A stretch of 64,000 bases of DNA, from positions 1 through 64,000 of the forward strand of contig JAFQQJ010000007.1 of assembly GCA_017411325.1 (NCBI GenBank), read 5' to 3'. The stretch is from Clostridia bacterium (GTDB lineage Bacteria > Bacillota > Clostridia > CAKSNL01 > HGM11501). The notes under the pieces were generated by a model, which did no database searches, was not told where the DNA came from, and saw only the letters and a program-made list of their open reading frames with translations. Below are positions 23,114 to 30,698 of this stretch, one piece after another; positions within the stretch are counted from its first letter, which is position 1; every line of letters starts with the position of its first letter. A program made the position numbers and the translations under genes.

Positions 23114-23875
23114 TTATCTCTTTTTATACATAACAAGCTCGGGGTTTTCGCCGTTTTCCTCGTATGTGCATATAAGAATAAAATCCATATTGGCAGCAAT
23201 GCCGAAGCATCTGCCTCCGAATTCACTTTCGAGCTGATTGCCGAGATATGTCGCCCCGTCATCCAAAAACTTCACGGTTTTACCGCCGGGAAGTCTGTAT
23301 TCAAGGTTTATATATCCTCCCACAAGAGCATTAAGCTTTGTAAGATGAGGCATCCCTTCGATGTGTAGATCATTTATTTCGTCTATAAGAACTTTTTTAA
23401 ATTCTTCAAAAGCTCCGTCGCCGCCAAGCTCCTTATACCTTTTCCAGTAATCAAGCTTCGGGAGAGTTTCCTTTAAGTAGGAACGGACATCTTCTTCCGA
23501 AAGCGTTTCATTTACCATATGCCCCACACAAACGTCAATCAAATCGTCCATATTGTGATACATATATTCTCCGTCGGCATAGCACCATTTGCAGTATTCT
23601 TCGTTAAAGAATCCGTCAGTTTCCCTGCTTGTAACAGAATCCTCCAGAGGCATACCGCAACACTGACAGATAAGCTTTCTCGGAGAGCCCAAAAGGGTGT
23701 TTATAGACACATCATAAAGCTTTGAAAGCAATTTGAGCGTTTCGGTGTTTGGCTGAGTTTCCCCTGTTTCCCAACGGGACACAGCCTGCCTTGTAACAAA
23801 TACTTTTTCTGCCAGCTCATCCTGAGTAAGCCCTTTTTCGTTTCTGAGCTTTGCTAAAATATCTTTTGTTTCCAT
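23114..23875 (-). CDS. HTH regulator with zinc ribbon and C-terminal domain
   Basis: A 253-residue protein. An Xre HTH occupies residues 1-62 (GLTQDELAEKVFVTRQAVSRWETGETQPN). A zinc ribbon follows at about 70-145 (CQCCGMPLED ... CKWCYADGEY), of the putative zinc-ribbon type often joined to HTH domains in Firmicutes. The C-terminal 90 residues (GGYINLEYRLPGGKTVKFLDDGATYLGNQ) are less familiar. The two modules suggest a metal- or redox-sensitive transcription factor, but that is inferred. It is monocistronic. Confidence 0.82.
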   Translation of the reverse strand: METKDILAKLRNEKGLTQDELAEKVFVTRQAVSRWETGETQPNTETLKLLSKLYDVSINTLLGSPRKLICQCCGMPLEDSVTSRETDGFFNEEYCKWCYADGEYMYHNMDDLIDVCVGHMVNETLSEEDVRSYLKETLPKLDYWKRYKELGGDGAFEEFKKVLIDEINDLHIEGMPHLTKLNALVGGYINLEYRLPGGKTVKFLDDGATYLGNQLESEFGGRCFGIAANMDFILICTYEENGENPELVMYKKR

Positions 23876-23937
23876 AAAATCACCTCACGCCAATTATACT
23901 TCCTGCCGCCTTTTTAATCAAGCAACTGTCTGTTGCT

Positions 23938-24336
23938 TTAATTATGGCAAATTCCGCCGCAGCCGTGCTGTCCGCAATTATGACCTTCGCCGTGTTCGTG
24001 GTCGTGATGATCGCATTTTGCATCGGGATCATAATTTAACGAATCAGAAAGAAAAGCTTCAACAGCCTTATCCGCGTTTCCTGTAACTCCTCCAAAGAGC
24101 CTGATACCGCAAGATGCCAAAGCCATCTGCGCACCGCCGCCTATTCCTCCGCAGATAAGAACATCAACGCCGAGGTTTTGAAGAAATCCTGCGAGTGCTC
24201 CGTGTCCGCTACCGTTTGTGTCCAATATTTCAGATGAAACTATTTTACCATTCTCAACCTCATACACCTTAAACTGTTCGGTATGTCCGAAGTGTCCGAA
24301 TATTTCTCCGTTTTCATAAGTTACTGCAATTTTCAT
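23938..24336 (-). CDS. NifX/NifB-family metal-cluster-binding protein
   Basis: A 132-residue protein of the dinitrogenase iron-molybdenum cofactor family (IFGHFGHTEQFKVYEVENG, GVDVLICGGIGGGAQMAL). The C-terminal 30 residues are full of metal ligands (CDHHDHEHGEGHNCGQHGCGG). No nif genes are near. Stand-alone members are common in anaerobes and are thought to carry or store metal clusters. Intact length. Confidence 0.88.
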   Translation of the reverse strand: MKIAVTYENGEIFGHFGHTEQFKVYEVENGKIVSSEILDTNGSGHGALAGFLQNLGVDVLICGGIGGGAQMALASCGIRLFGGVTGNADKAVEAFLSDSLNYDPDAKCDHHDHEHGEGHNCGQHGCGGICHN

Positions 24337-24374
24337 AATTTTGTCTCCTTTTCAAATTCATTTAATAATGTATT

Positions 24375-24842
24375 TTATTCTGAAAATTCATCCAGGGTTT
24401 TCCCTGCAATTCTGTATACCGTCCACTCATCCATAGGCTTTGCTCCCAAGGATAAATAGAAATCAATGCTTGGCTTGTTCCAGTCCAGGCACGACCATTC
24501 AAGCCTTCCGCATCCTCGTTCCTTTGCAATTTCAGCAAGCTTTTTAAGAAGCCCCTTTCCGTAGCCCTTACCTCTGTAATCCGGTTTTACGAACAAATCC
24601 TCAAGGTAAATTCCCGCCCTTCCGAGAAAGGTGGAAAAGTTATGGAAAAAGAGAGCAAATCCAACCTCTTTCCCATCTTCAAGCGCAAAGATAACCTCCG
24701 CTTTTTTCTTTTCAAAAATCCATTCTGTAAGAAGCTCCTCCGTTGCCACAACCTCAGAGGACATTTTTTCATATTCCGCAAGCTCTTTTATAAACTCCAG
24801 AATAAGCCCTGCGTCTTTTTTATCAGCGTATCTTATTTCCAT
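24375..24842 (-). CDS. GNAT acetyltransferase, diamine acetyltransferase-like
   Basis: A 155-residue protein. GNAT fold with acetyl-CoA loop DYRGKGYGKGLLKKLAEIA, preceded by LEDLFVKP and followed by LEWSCLDWNKPSIDFYLSLGA, as in spermidine/spermine-type acetyltransferases. Substrate is inferred: a polyamine or other small amine. It is 9 bases downstream of the Nudix gene on the same strand, so probably co-transcribed. Confidence 0.87.
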   Translation of the reverse strand: MEIRYADKKDAGLILEFIKELAEYEKMSSEVVATEELLTEWIFEKKKAEVIFALEDGKEVGFALFFHNFSTFLGRAGIYLEDLFVKPDYRGKGYGKGLLKKLAEIAKERGCGRLEWSCLDWNKPSIDFYLSLGAKPMDEWTVYRIAGKTLDEFSE

Positions 24843-24851
24843 ATATACACC

Positions 24852-25241
24852 TTATTTCTTTTTAAGATTTTTAATCTTCTCAAGTATTGCCGTGTCAGCT
24901 TTACAGAAGTCAAAATCATCTATTTCATCAACCGTTATCCATTTTATATCGTTATGCTCCAATTTTTCAGGTACACCTTCTTTAATTTCGGCGTTGAACA
25001 AGGTAAGATGCACGGTAATGTCGGGATATTCGTGTACCACATCCATAAACTCATCGCCCACGGAAAGGGTTATTAAAAGCTCCTCTCTGCATTCGCGAAT
25101 AAGCGCTTCTTCCTTTGTTTCGCCCTTTTCAACCTTGCCGCCCACAAATTCCCAAAGCAGTGCATTTCCTTTATTTTCGGGACGCTGACATATTAAAAAC
25201 TTATCGTTATCCCAAATCAGTGCCGCAACCACTTCAGTCAT
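24852..25241 (-). CDS. mutT: Nudix hydrolase, MutT-like
   Basis: A 129-residue protein. The Nudix box is clear at about 35-57: G-G-K-V-E-K-G-E-T-K-E-E-A, then RECREELL, with the REx2E metal site. EVVAALIWDNDKFLICQRP fits the family that cleans 8-oxo-dGTP. Substrate specificity is not proven by sequence; CTP pyrophosphohydrolase types look alike. First gene of a two-gene unit with the acetyltransferase. Confidence 0.85.
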   Translation of the reverse strand: MTEVVAALIWDNDKFLICQRPENKGNALLWEFVGGKVEKGETKEEALIRECREELLITLSVGDEFMDVVHEYPDITVHLTLFNAEIKEGVPEKLEHNDIKWITVDEIDDFDFCKADTAILEKIKNLKKK

Positions 25242-25320
25242 AAATTACACCTCCTATCAGGCAATTAAGTCAATATTATTATAGCACAATTTTATTCGTT
25301 TGGCAACACGGTAAATAAGA

Positions 25321-25349
25321 AAAAAGCAGGGCTTCGGCCCTGCTTTTTC
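25321..25349. terminator. Bidirectional terminator
   Basis: GCAGGGC, TTCG loop, GCCCTGC (25327-25344) with A-run left and T-run right. It ends the SPFH gene, whose stop codon it touches. Confidence 0.93.
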
Positions 25350-26649
25350 ACTTATCATTTTCGTCAAATACGTCGCCGCACTCGGGACAGAACTTAGGCG
25401 GATTAGCCGGATCGTCCGGAGTCCATCCGCACTTATCGCACTTATACAGAAGTGCCCCTTCGGGCTTTTTCGCTCCGCACTCGGAGCAGAACTTGCCTTT
25501 GTTTACCGCACCGCAGCTGCAAGTCCAGCCCTCTGCCGGCTTCGGCTTTCCGCACTCGGCACAAAATTTTCCCGTGTTTTCGGCACCGCATTCGCATTTC
25601 CATCCGCCGCCGACTTTCTGATTTACCATCGTGTCACCGCTTGTGGTTGCGCCCTGCATCATTCCTGCCATATTGCCCATCATATTGCCTGCCATACCCA
25701 TACCCATAAAACCTGTCATTGCGCCGTTTTCATTTGCCGCAGCAGTATTCATAGCCTGGGCTGTTGCACCTGCCATATGTCCTCTGAGCATAGAAGCATC
25801 TCTTCCCATAGCGGCAGAACGCTGATATTCCTGAATTCTTGCTTCGTCTTCTTCTGTGGCATTTACAGCCGATACACCAAATTCCACAATTTCAACACCG
25901 CGTCTGTCTCTCCACTTGGAGGATAAAAGCTCGTTTAACTCTTCCGCAAGCTGCATCGCATATGCAGGGATTGCACCGTAATAGATATTGTTCTGCGAAA
26001 TCTTAAACATTGCAGGCTGAAGCGCAGTAAGAAGTTCAGACTTGAGCTGTCCGTCAATTTCCTCTCTTGTGAAATGATCTTCCACGTTTGCACATACATT
26101 GGTGTAGAAAAGCATCGGATTTGTGATTCTGTAGGAATACTCACCGTGACAGCGGATTTTTATATCCAGAGGGAAGCCTATTGCCTGATCCATAATTCTG
26201 AAAGGAATTGGCGAAGGTGTTCCGTACTTGTTTCCCATAATTTCCTTTGTATTGAAATAGTATATTCTCTGATCCTTTGCAGGCTCACCGCCAAAAGTAA
26301 ATCTCTTTCCTATTTCAGAAAAGCTCTTTTTAATGTTTTCGCCAAGGTTTCCGTAGAATATGCTGGGCTCTGTCCCTGTGTCATATAAGAATTCTCCGGG
26401 CTCTGCACAGATTTCAACAACCTTGCCGGATTCCACGATAATCATACACTGCCCTTCATTTACGTTGATAACAGAGCCGCCTGAAATAATGTTATCCGTT
26501 CCCTTTTTATTGGAGCTTCTGCCCCCCGCCTTCTTCTCGCCCTTCTGAACAAGTACATCGGCATCCAGGCTTTCACAGTAAAAATAATCGCGCCAGGAAT
26601 CAGCCAAAACGCCGCCAAGTGCTCCGATACCTGCTTTTAACAATCCCAT
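25348..26649 (-). CDS. SPFH-domain protein with C-terminal zinc ribbons
   Basis: The ATG at 26649 gives proper spacing to GAAGGGAG; an ATG six bases earlier is too close. The 433-residue product has an SPFH/band-7-like domain at about 30-270, a Met/Gly/Ala-rich segment at about 290-340, then three zinc-ribbon units (CECGAENTGKFCAECG, CSCGAVNKGKFCSECG, CDKCGWTPDD). It resembles the YdjI/virion-core-protein-like family of Firmicutes. No clear transmembrane helix. Such proteins are thought to be membrane-associated scaffolds. It is monocistronic. Confidence 0.85.
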   Translation of the reverse strand: MGLLKAGIGALGGVLADSWRDYFYCESLDADVLVQKGEKKAGGRSSNKKGTDNIISGGSVINVNEGQCMIIVESGKVVEICAEPGEFLYDTGTEPSIFYGNLGENIKKSFSEIGKRFTFGGEPAKDQRIYYFNTKEIMGNKYGTPSPIPFRIMDQAIGFPLDIKIRCHGEYSYRITNPMLFYTNVCANVEDHFTREEIDGQLKSELLTALQPAMFKISQNNIYYGAIPAYAMQLAEELNELLSSKWRDRRGVEIVEFGVSAVNATEEDEARIQEYQRSAAMGRDASMLRGHMAGATAQAMNTAAANENGAMTGFMGMGMAGNMMGNMAGMMQGATTSGDTMVNQKVGGGWKCECGAENTGKFCAECGKPKPAEGWTCSCGAVNKGKFCSECGAKKPEGALLYKCDKCGWTPDDPANPPKFCPECGDVFDENDK

Positions 26650-26736
26650 AATCATTACTCCCTTCTTTAATTTAACCTGTTAAATATATTATACTATTTT
26701 TTTCTCCGTTTGACAATATATTTTTTATTTTCACAT

Positions 26737-26762
26737 AAAAGAAGCTGTGTTTCCACAGCTTC
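26737..26762 (-). terminator. Terminator of the large secreted-protein operon
   Basis: Read leftward, a perfect 9-bp stem (26754-26762 with 26741-26749) closed by GAAA is followed by TTTT, just after the 26770 stop. Confidence 0.88.
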
Positions 26763-26769
26763 CTTAAAA

Positions 26770-29700
26770 TTATTTTGTTATTGTAACTGTACCTGTTGCA
26801 CCGTCCCAACCTACGTTATAGCCGAGATGCTCGGAAATAAAACGTATCGGGATAAATGTGCGGTTGTCCGTAATTCTGGGAGGTGCAAGAAGCGTATACA
26901 TAAGCTTGCCGTTTTTAGCGGTTGTTACATATACATTTTTATAGCGGATCTGAAGGTAGATTTCGGTATCTCCCTTTTTGATTGTAACACCCTGAACATC
27001 GCCATCCCACAGGATTTCTGCGCCCATAAGCTCAAGTAATCCTCTTAAGGGAATAAAGGTTGTGCCGTTTTCGATGTAAGGTGCAACGTCAAGAGTCTGC
27101 GTTCCGTCCTTATGGGTAATTTCCTTGCTTCCTATAACAAGCTTGTATTCTTCAGCTTCTTCCTTGAGTCTTTCTTCACGGAGGTAATAGTCCTCATAGA
27201 AGTCAACCTCACCGCAGGAAGCGATATTACCCTTACCCTTATGGATAAAGAATTTTACATAACGGGCTTCAATAGGTTCTTCAAAATAGCTGTAGTGACG
27301 TCCGAAATGTCTTTCATTTTCCGCAATTTTTGCGTGGTCAACATCAATTATAAAGTCAATGCCGTCGATACTTGTAAGTATGGAATAATCCATCCAGTAT
27401 CCGTCCATATCTGCAGACTGTCTGGGGAAATAGGAAATTGCAGACATCTTTCTGACTTCACCAAGGTCAACGGTAAATTCATAGTTATTCTCGCCTCTTG
27501 CGGTTCCGACCTGCCAGAAGGATGCATCAACGCCGTCGATTACTTTTTCTATTCCATTATTTGACCACCAGTCATAGTCGTATGAAACGGATGCTTGGCT
27601 CTTATCAAGAGGATAGAGAGCTTCTTTTTCGGCGATTCCCATAAGGTCTTTAGCGGCAACTGTTTCAAGAGCCTTATTTTCGGAAAGAAGATAAATTTCC
27701 GCAAGTGTACCGTAGTTTGCAACAGCTTCAATAAACTTTATTCTTATTTTTGATGTCTTGATATTTCTTGCAAACTCGTGATGCTTGATACCATGGCCTG
27801 AAGGATATTCACCATTTAATATGAGTACCCATTCACCATTTTCTTCGGCATAATACTCAACCTTTGTAGGAACACCCGAGGAGTTTGAATCCTGTCTGGG
27901 GAGAATTTCAATACCTGAAATTACGGTTTCGGAAGGAAGTGTAACATCAATTATATAAGGAAGGTCATCCTTTTCAACGATGGAACCTGCTTCTGCTCTG
28001 TAATTGGAGTGCCAGTAGGTTTTGGTATCGCCGTCAATCATTCTTGTTGCCTGATCACTTCTTGAATTTACTTCAATTTTCCAGCCGGTCTTCGGAACAT
28101 AGCCTTCACCCGGAGCTTTTGCTGTGGAGTTGGGATTTTTCTGCCATACAACCTTGTCCCCGTCCGCTTTACCGATATATGCTTCTTCGGGATCTAAAAC
28201 GATGTTTTCCGCACCGCTTAAGTTTACGGCATTTGCGATTTTTTCGCCTTCTGAAAGGTTATTTGTTACACCGATTTTCTTTGTAAGCTTTCCTTCAAAG
28301 GTAAGTGCAGATGCATCTTCTTTTGCAGAAACATTCATTATCTGTCCGGTGCTGTTCTTGTTTCCGGTAACTTCGGCATCACCCGAAATTTTCACCCTGG
28401 AAGTTTTGGGTACGTTGATACCGCCGCCAACGCAGTTTTTAATGGTACCGCCCATCATATTGAATATACCGTTGTGCGCGTGGACACCGCCACCGCCGTA
28501 GTTTGCTTTACAGTCGGTGATAAGGGAGCCGGATTCCATTGTTAAAATTGCTTCCTTGCCTTCGCCTGCGGAGTATAAAAGAACTGCACCGCCGTTATCG
28601 GCAAGACCGTTTTTAAGGGTTGCGCCCTTTCCAAGTGTAAGCTTTGCACCGGAAAGACCGATATTTTTCTGGTTTAAGTCAACGGTAATATCGTAAAGCT
28701 TAATATCACTTCCAAGGTCGATATTCCATTTTGCTTCAAGCTTTAAGGTATGTCCGTTACCGTAGATATTAACGGTTGAACTGTAGTAGTTCTTATAGCA
28801 ATCAAGCTTTGCATCACGAAGAAGGTATACATCCCCTGCTTTAGCACGGATTGCTTCGTCAACAGATGCAAATTTATTATCTTCGCTTCCTGCATAGCAG
28901 GCATCACCGGTTTCTCCGAATGCTACGCCGCCTGATACCGCTTCACTTTTCTTTGTAAGTACAACCTTTGTACCATCGGCAGAGCCTACCAAATTGGGAT
29001 CTAAGTCGCTTACGATATTTGTAAGCCCGGATGCTTCGTTTTCGATAAGACCAACGTGATTTCCGAGATCTGCCTTTACGGTTACACCGATTTTACCCGT
29101 AAGCGCTCCTGTTACCTTAATGGGGTTCTGAACATTTACGTTAAGTGTTGAGCCGTCAGCCTTTTTGTTACCTGTAACTGTTGCGCCGCCGGAAACAATA
29201 AATGTGCCGGAAGCTGCCGCATTTACACCGCCGCCTGTGCAGTTGGTAATCATACCGCCCTTCATTTCAAAGGTACCCTGATGGGTGTGGATTCCGCCAC
29301 CGCCGTAGTTTGCCACGCAGTCGGTGATGAGCGAACCTTCTTCCATTATGATTTTACTCTGAACATACATAATTGCGGCACCGCCATTGTTGGCAAGACC
29401 GTTCTTAATGGTTGTCCCTTTTCCTATTGTAAGCTGGGTATTAGCTCCGGAAACTACCATGCCCTTCTGGTTCAAGTCAACCGTTATATCCTTTAATGTG
29501 AACACACAGTTAAGGTCAATGTGCCAATCGCCGCCGGCTATCTTGATTGTATAGCCGTGACCGTCGATATTTGCTGTTTTGCTGTAGAAATGCTCAGATG
29601 TATCAAGCTCTGCATGTCTTAAAAGGTGGATGTTTCCGCCTTTTCTGATTGCTTCTGCAAGATTGTCAAAGGTGTTTGATTCTGTGTCCACATAGCATAC

Positions 29701-30684
29701 GGGTCCGGTTCCGTCAAAGGAAACATTTCCCTTGGAATTTGCTGATGTATTTCCGTATTCGCCGGTATACGCAGGTGCGGAAGGAACAGACGGTGTAGCA
29801 GGTGTTGTGTTTCCTGCGGGTGTTTCAACAGGAGTAGATGCTTTTCCGTTTCCGAGCACCACGTTTGTTCCGCTTTGTGTTCCGACAAGGGAGGAATCGG
29901 CATCACTTACGATAGCATTAAGACCTGATGCGCTTCCTTCAATTACGCCAAACTGATTCCCAAGGTCAGCTTTTACCGTTACACCAATTCTTCCCGTAAG
30001 AGCGCCGGTTACCTTTATGGGCGTCTGCACGTTTACGTTAAGTGTGCTTCCGTCAGCCTTTTTATTGCCTGTAACGGTTGCATTTCCGCTTACGATAAAT
30101 GTGCTTCCTGCCGCAACGTTTACACCGCCGCCTGTGCAGTTTGTAATTTTGCCGCCCTTCATTTCAAAGGTTCCCTGATGGGTGTGGATACCGCCACCGC
30201 CGTAGTTTGCAACGCAATCGGTAATGAGTGAACCCTCTTCCATTATTATCTTACTCTGAACATACATAATTGCGGCACCGCCGTTGTTGGCAAGACCGTT
30301 TTTAATGGTTGTGCCCTTACCTATTGTAAGCACGGTGGTATCACCCGATACAACCATACTCTTCTGATTTAAGTCGATTGTCACATCGTAAAGCGCAACA
30401 TTGCACTTTAAGTCAACGTGCCATTCGCCGTTAAGTACTTTTACTGTATGACCGTGACCGTAAAGTTTTGCATTGAGGTTGTAAAAATGTGATGAGCAAT
30501 CAAGCTCGGCATCGCTTAAAAGGTGGATTTCCCCGCCCGCTTTAAGGGCCTCTGCCAATGATTCAAAGGTGTTTGCTTCACTGTCCACATAGCATACGGC
30601 ACCGGAAGCATAAGAGGGAGCTGTCACGCATACGGTTAAAACCATTAAAACCGCAGAAAATATTGAAATTATCTTTTTAATCAT
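26770..30684 (-). CDS. Very large secreted beta-helix/discoidin/Cu-amine-oxidase-N protein
   Basis: A 1304-residue protein. A signal peptide lies at 1-27. Three related units follow at about 30-280, 330-585 and 598-850, each a predicted right-handed beta-helix opening with a CYVDSExNTF-like strand. Two F5/8 type C (discoidin) domains lie at about 870-1010 and 1035-1175 (IDGDTKTYWHSNYR, VIDGVDASFWQVG). The last 110 residues are a copper-amine-oxidase N-terminal domain (TTFIPLRGLLELMGAEILWDG, TFIPIRFISEHLGYNVGWDG), which in Clostridia anchors or scaffolds secreted proteins. Predicted role: glycan binding or modification at the cell surface. It lies 14 bases after the 905-residue gene, as one operon. 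CTAAGGAGG precedes the start. Confidence 0.87.
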   Translation of the reverse strand: MIKKIISIFSAVLMVLTVCVTAPSYASGAVCYVDSEANTFESLAEALKAGGEIHLLSDAELDCSSHFYNLNAKLYGHGHTVKVLNGEWHVDLKCNVALYDVTIDLNQKSMVVSGDTTVLTIGKGTTIKNGLANNGGAAIMYVQSKIIMEEGSLITDCVANYGGGGIHTHQGTFEMKGGKITNCTGGGVNVAAGSTFIVSGNATVTGNKKADGSTLNVNVQTPIKVTGALTGRIGVTVKADLGNQFGVIEGSASGLNAIVSDADSSLVGTQSGTNVVLGNGKASTPVETPAGNTTPATPSVPSAPAYTGEYGNTSANSKGNVSFDGTGPVCYVDTESNTFDNLAEAIRKGGNIHLLRHAELDTSEHFYSKTANIDGHGYTIKIAGGDWHIDLNCVFTLKDITVDLNQKGMVVSGANTQLTIGKGTTIKNGLANNGGAAIMYVQSKIIMEEGSLITDCVANYGGGGIHTHQGTFEMKGGMITNCTGGGVNAAASGTFIVSGGATVTGNKKADGSTLNVNVQNPIKVTGALTGKIGVTVKADLGNHVGLIENEASGLTNIVSDLDPNLVGSADGTKVVLTKKSEAVSGGVAFGETGDACYAGSEDNKFASVDEAIRAKAGDVYLLRDAKLDCYKNYYSSTVNIYGNGHTLKLEAKWNIDLGSDIKLYDITVDLNQKNIGLSGAKLTLGKGATLKNGLADNGGAVLLYSAGEGKEAILTMESGSLITDCKANYGGGGVHAHNGIFNMMGGTIKNCVGGGINVPKTSRVKISGDAEVTGNKNSTGQIMNVSAKEDASALTFEGKLTKKIGVTNNLSEGEKIANAVNLSGAENIVLDPEEAYIGKADGDKVVWQKNPNSTAKAPGEGYVPKTGWKIEVNSRSDQATRMIDGDTKTYWHSNYRAEAGSIVEKDDLPYIIDVTLPSETVISGIEILPRQDSNSSGVPTKVEYYAEENGEWVLILNGEYPSGHGIKHHEFARNIKTSKIRIKFIEAVANYGTLAEIYLLSENKALETVAAKDLMGIAEKEALYPLDKSQASVSYDYDWWSNNGIEKVIDGVDASFWQVGTARGENNYEFTVDLGEVRKMSAISYFPRQSADMDGYWMDYSILTSIDGIDFIIDVDHAKIAENERHFGRHYSYFEEPIEARYVKFFIHKGKGNIASCGEVDFYEDYYLREERLKEEAEEYKLVIGSKEITHKDGTQTLDVAPYIENGTTFIPLRGLLELMGAEILWDGDVQGVTIKKGDTEIYLQIRYKNVYVTTAKNGKLMYTLLAPPRITDNRTFIPIRFISEHLGYNVGWDGATGTVTITK

Positions 30685-30698
30685 TTCGCTTCGCCTCC

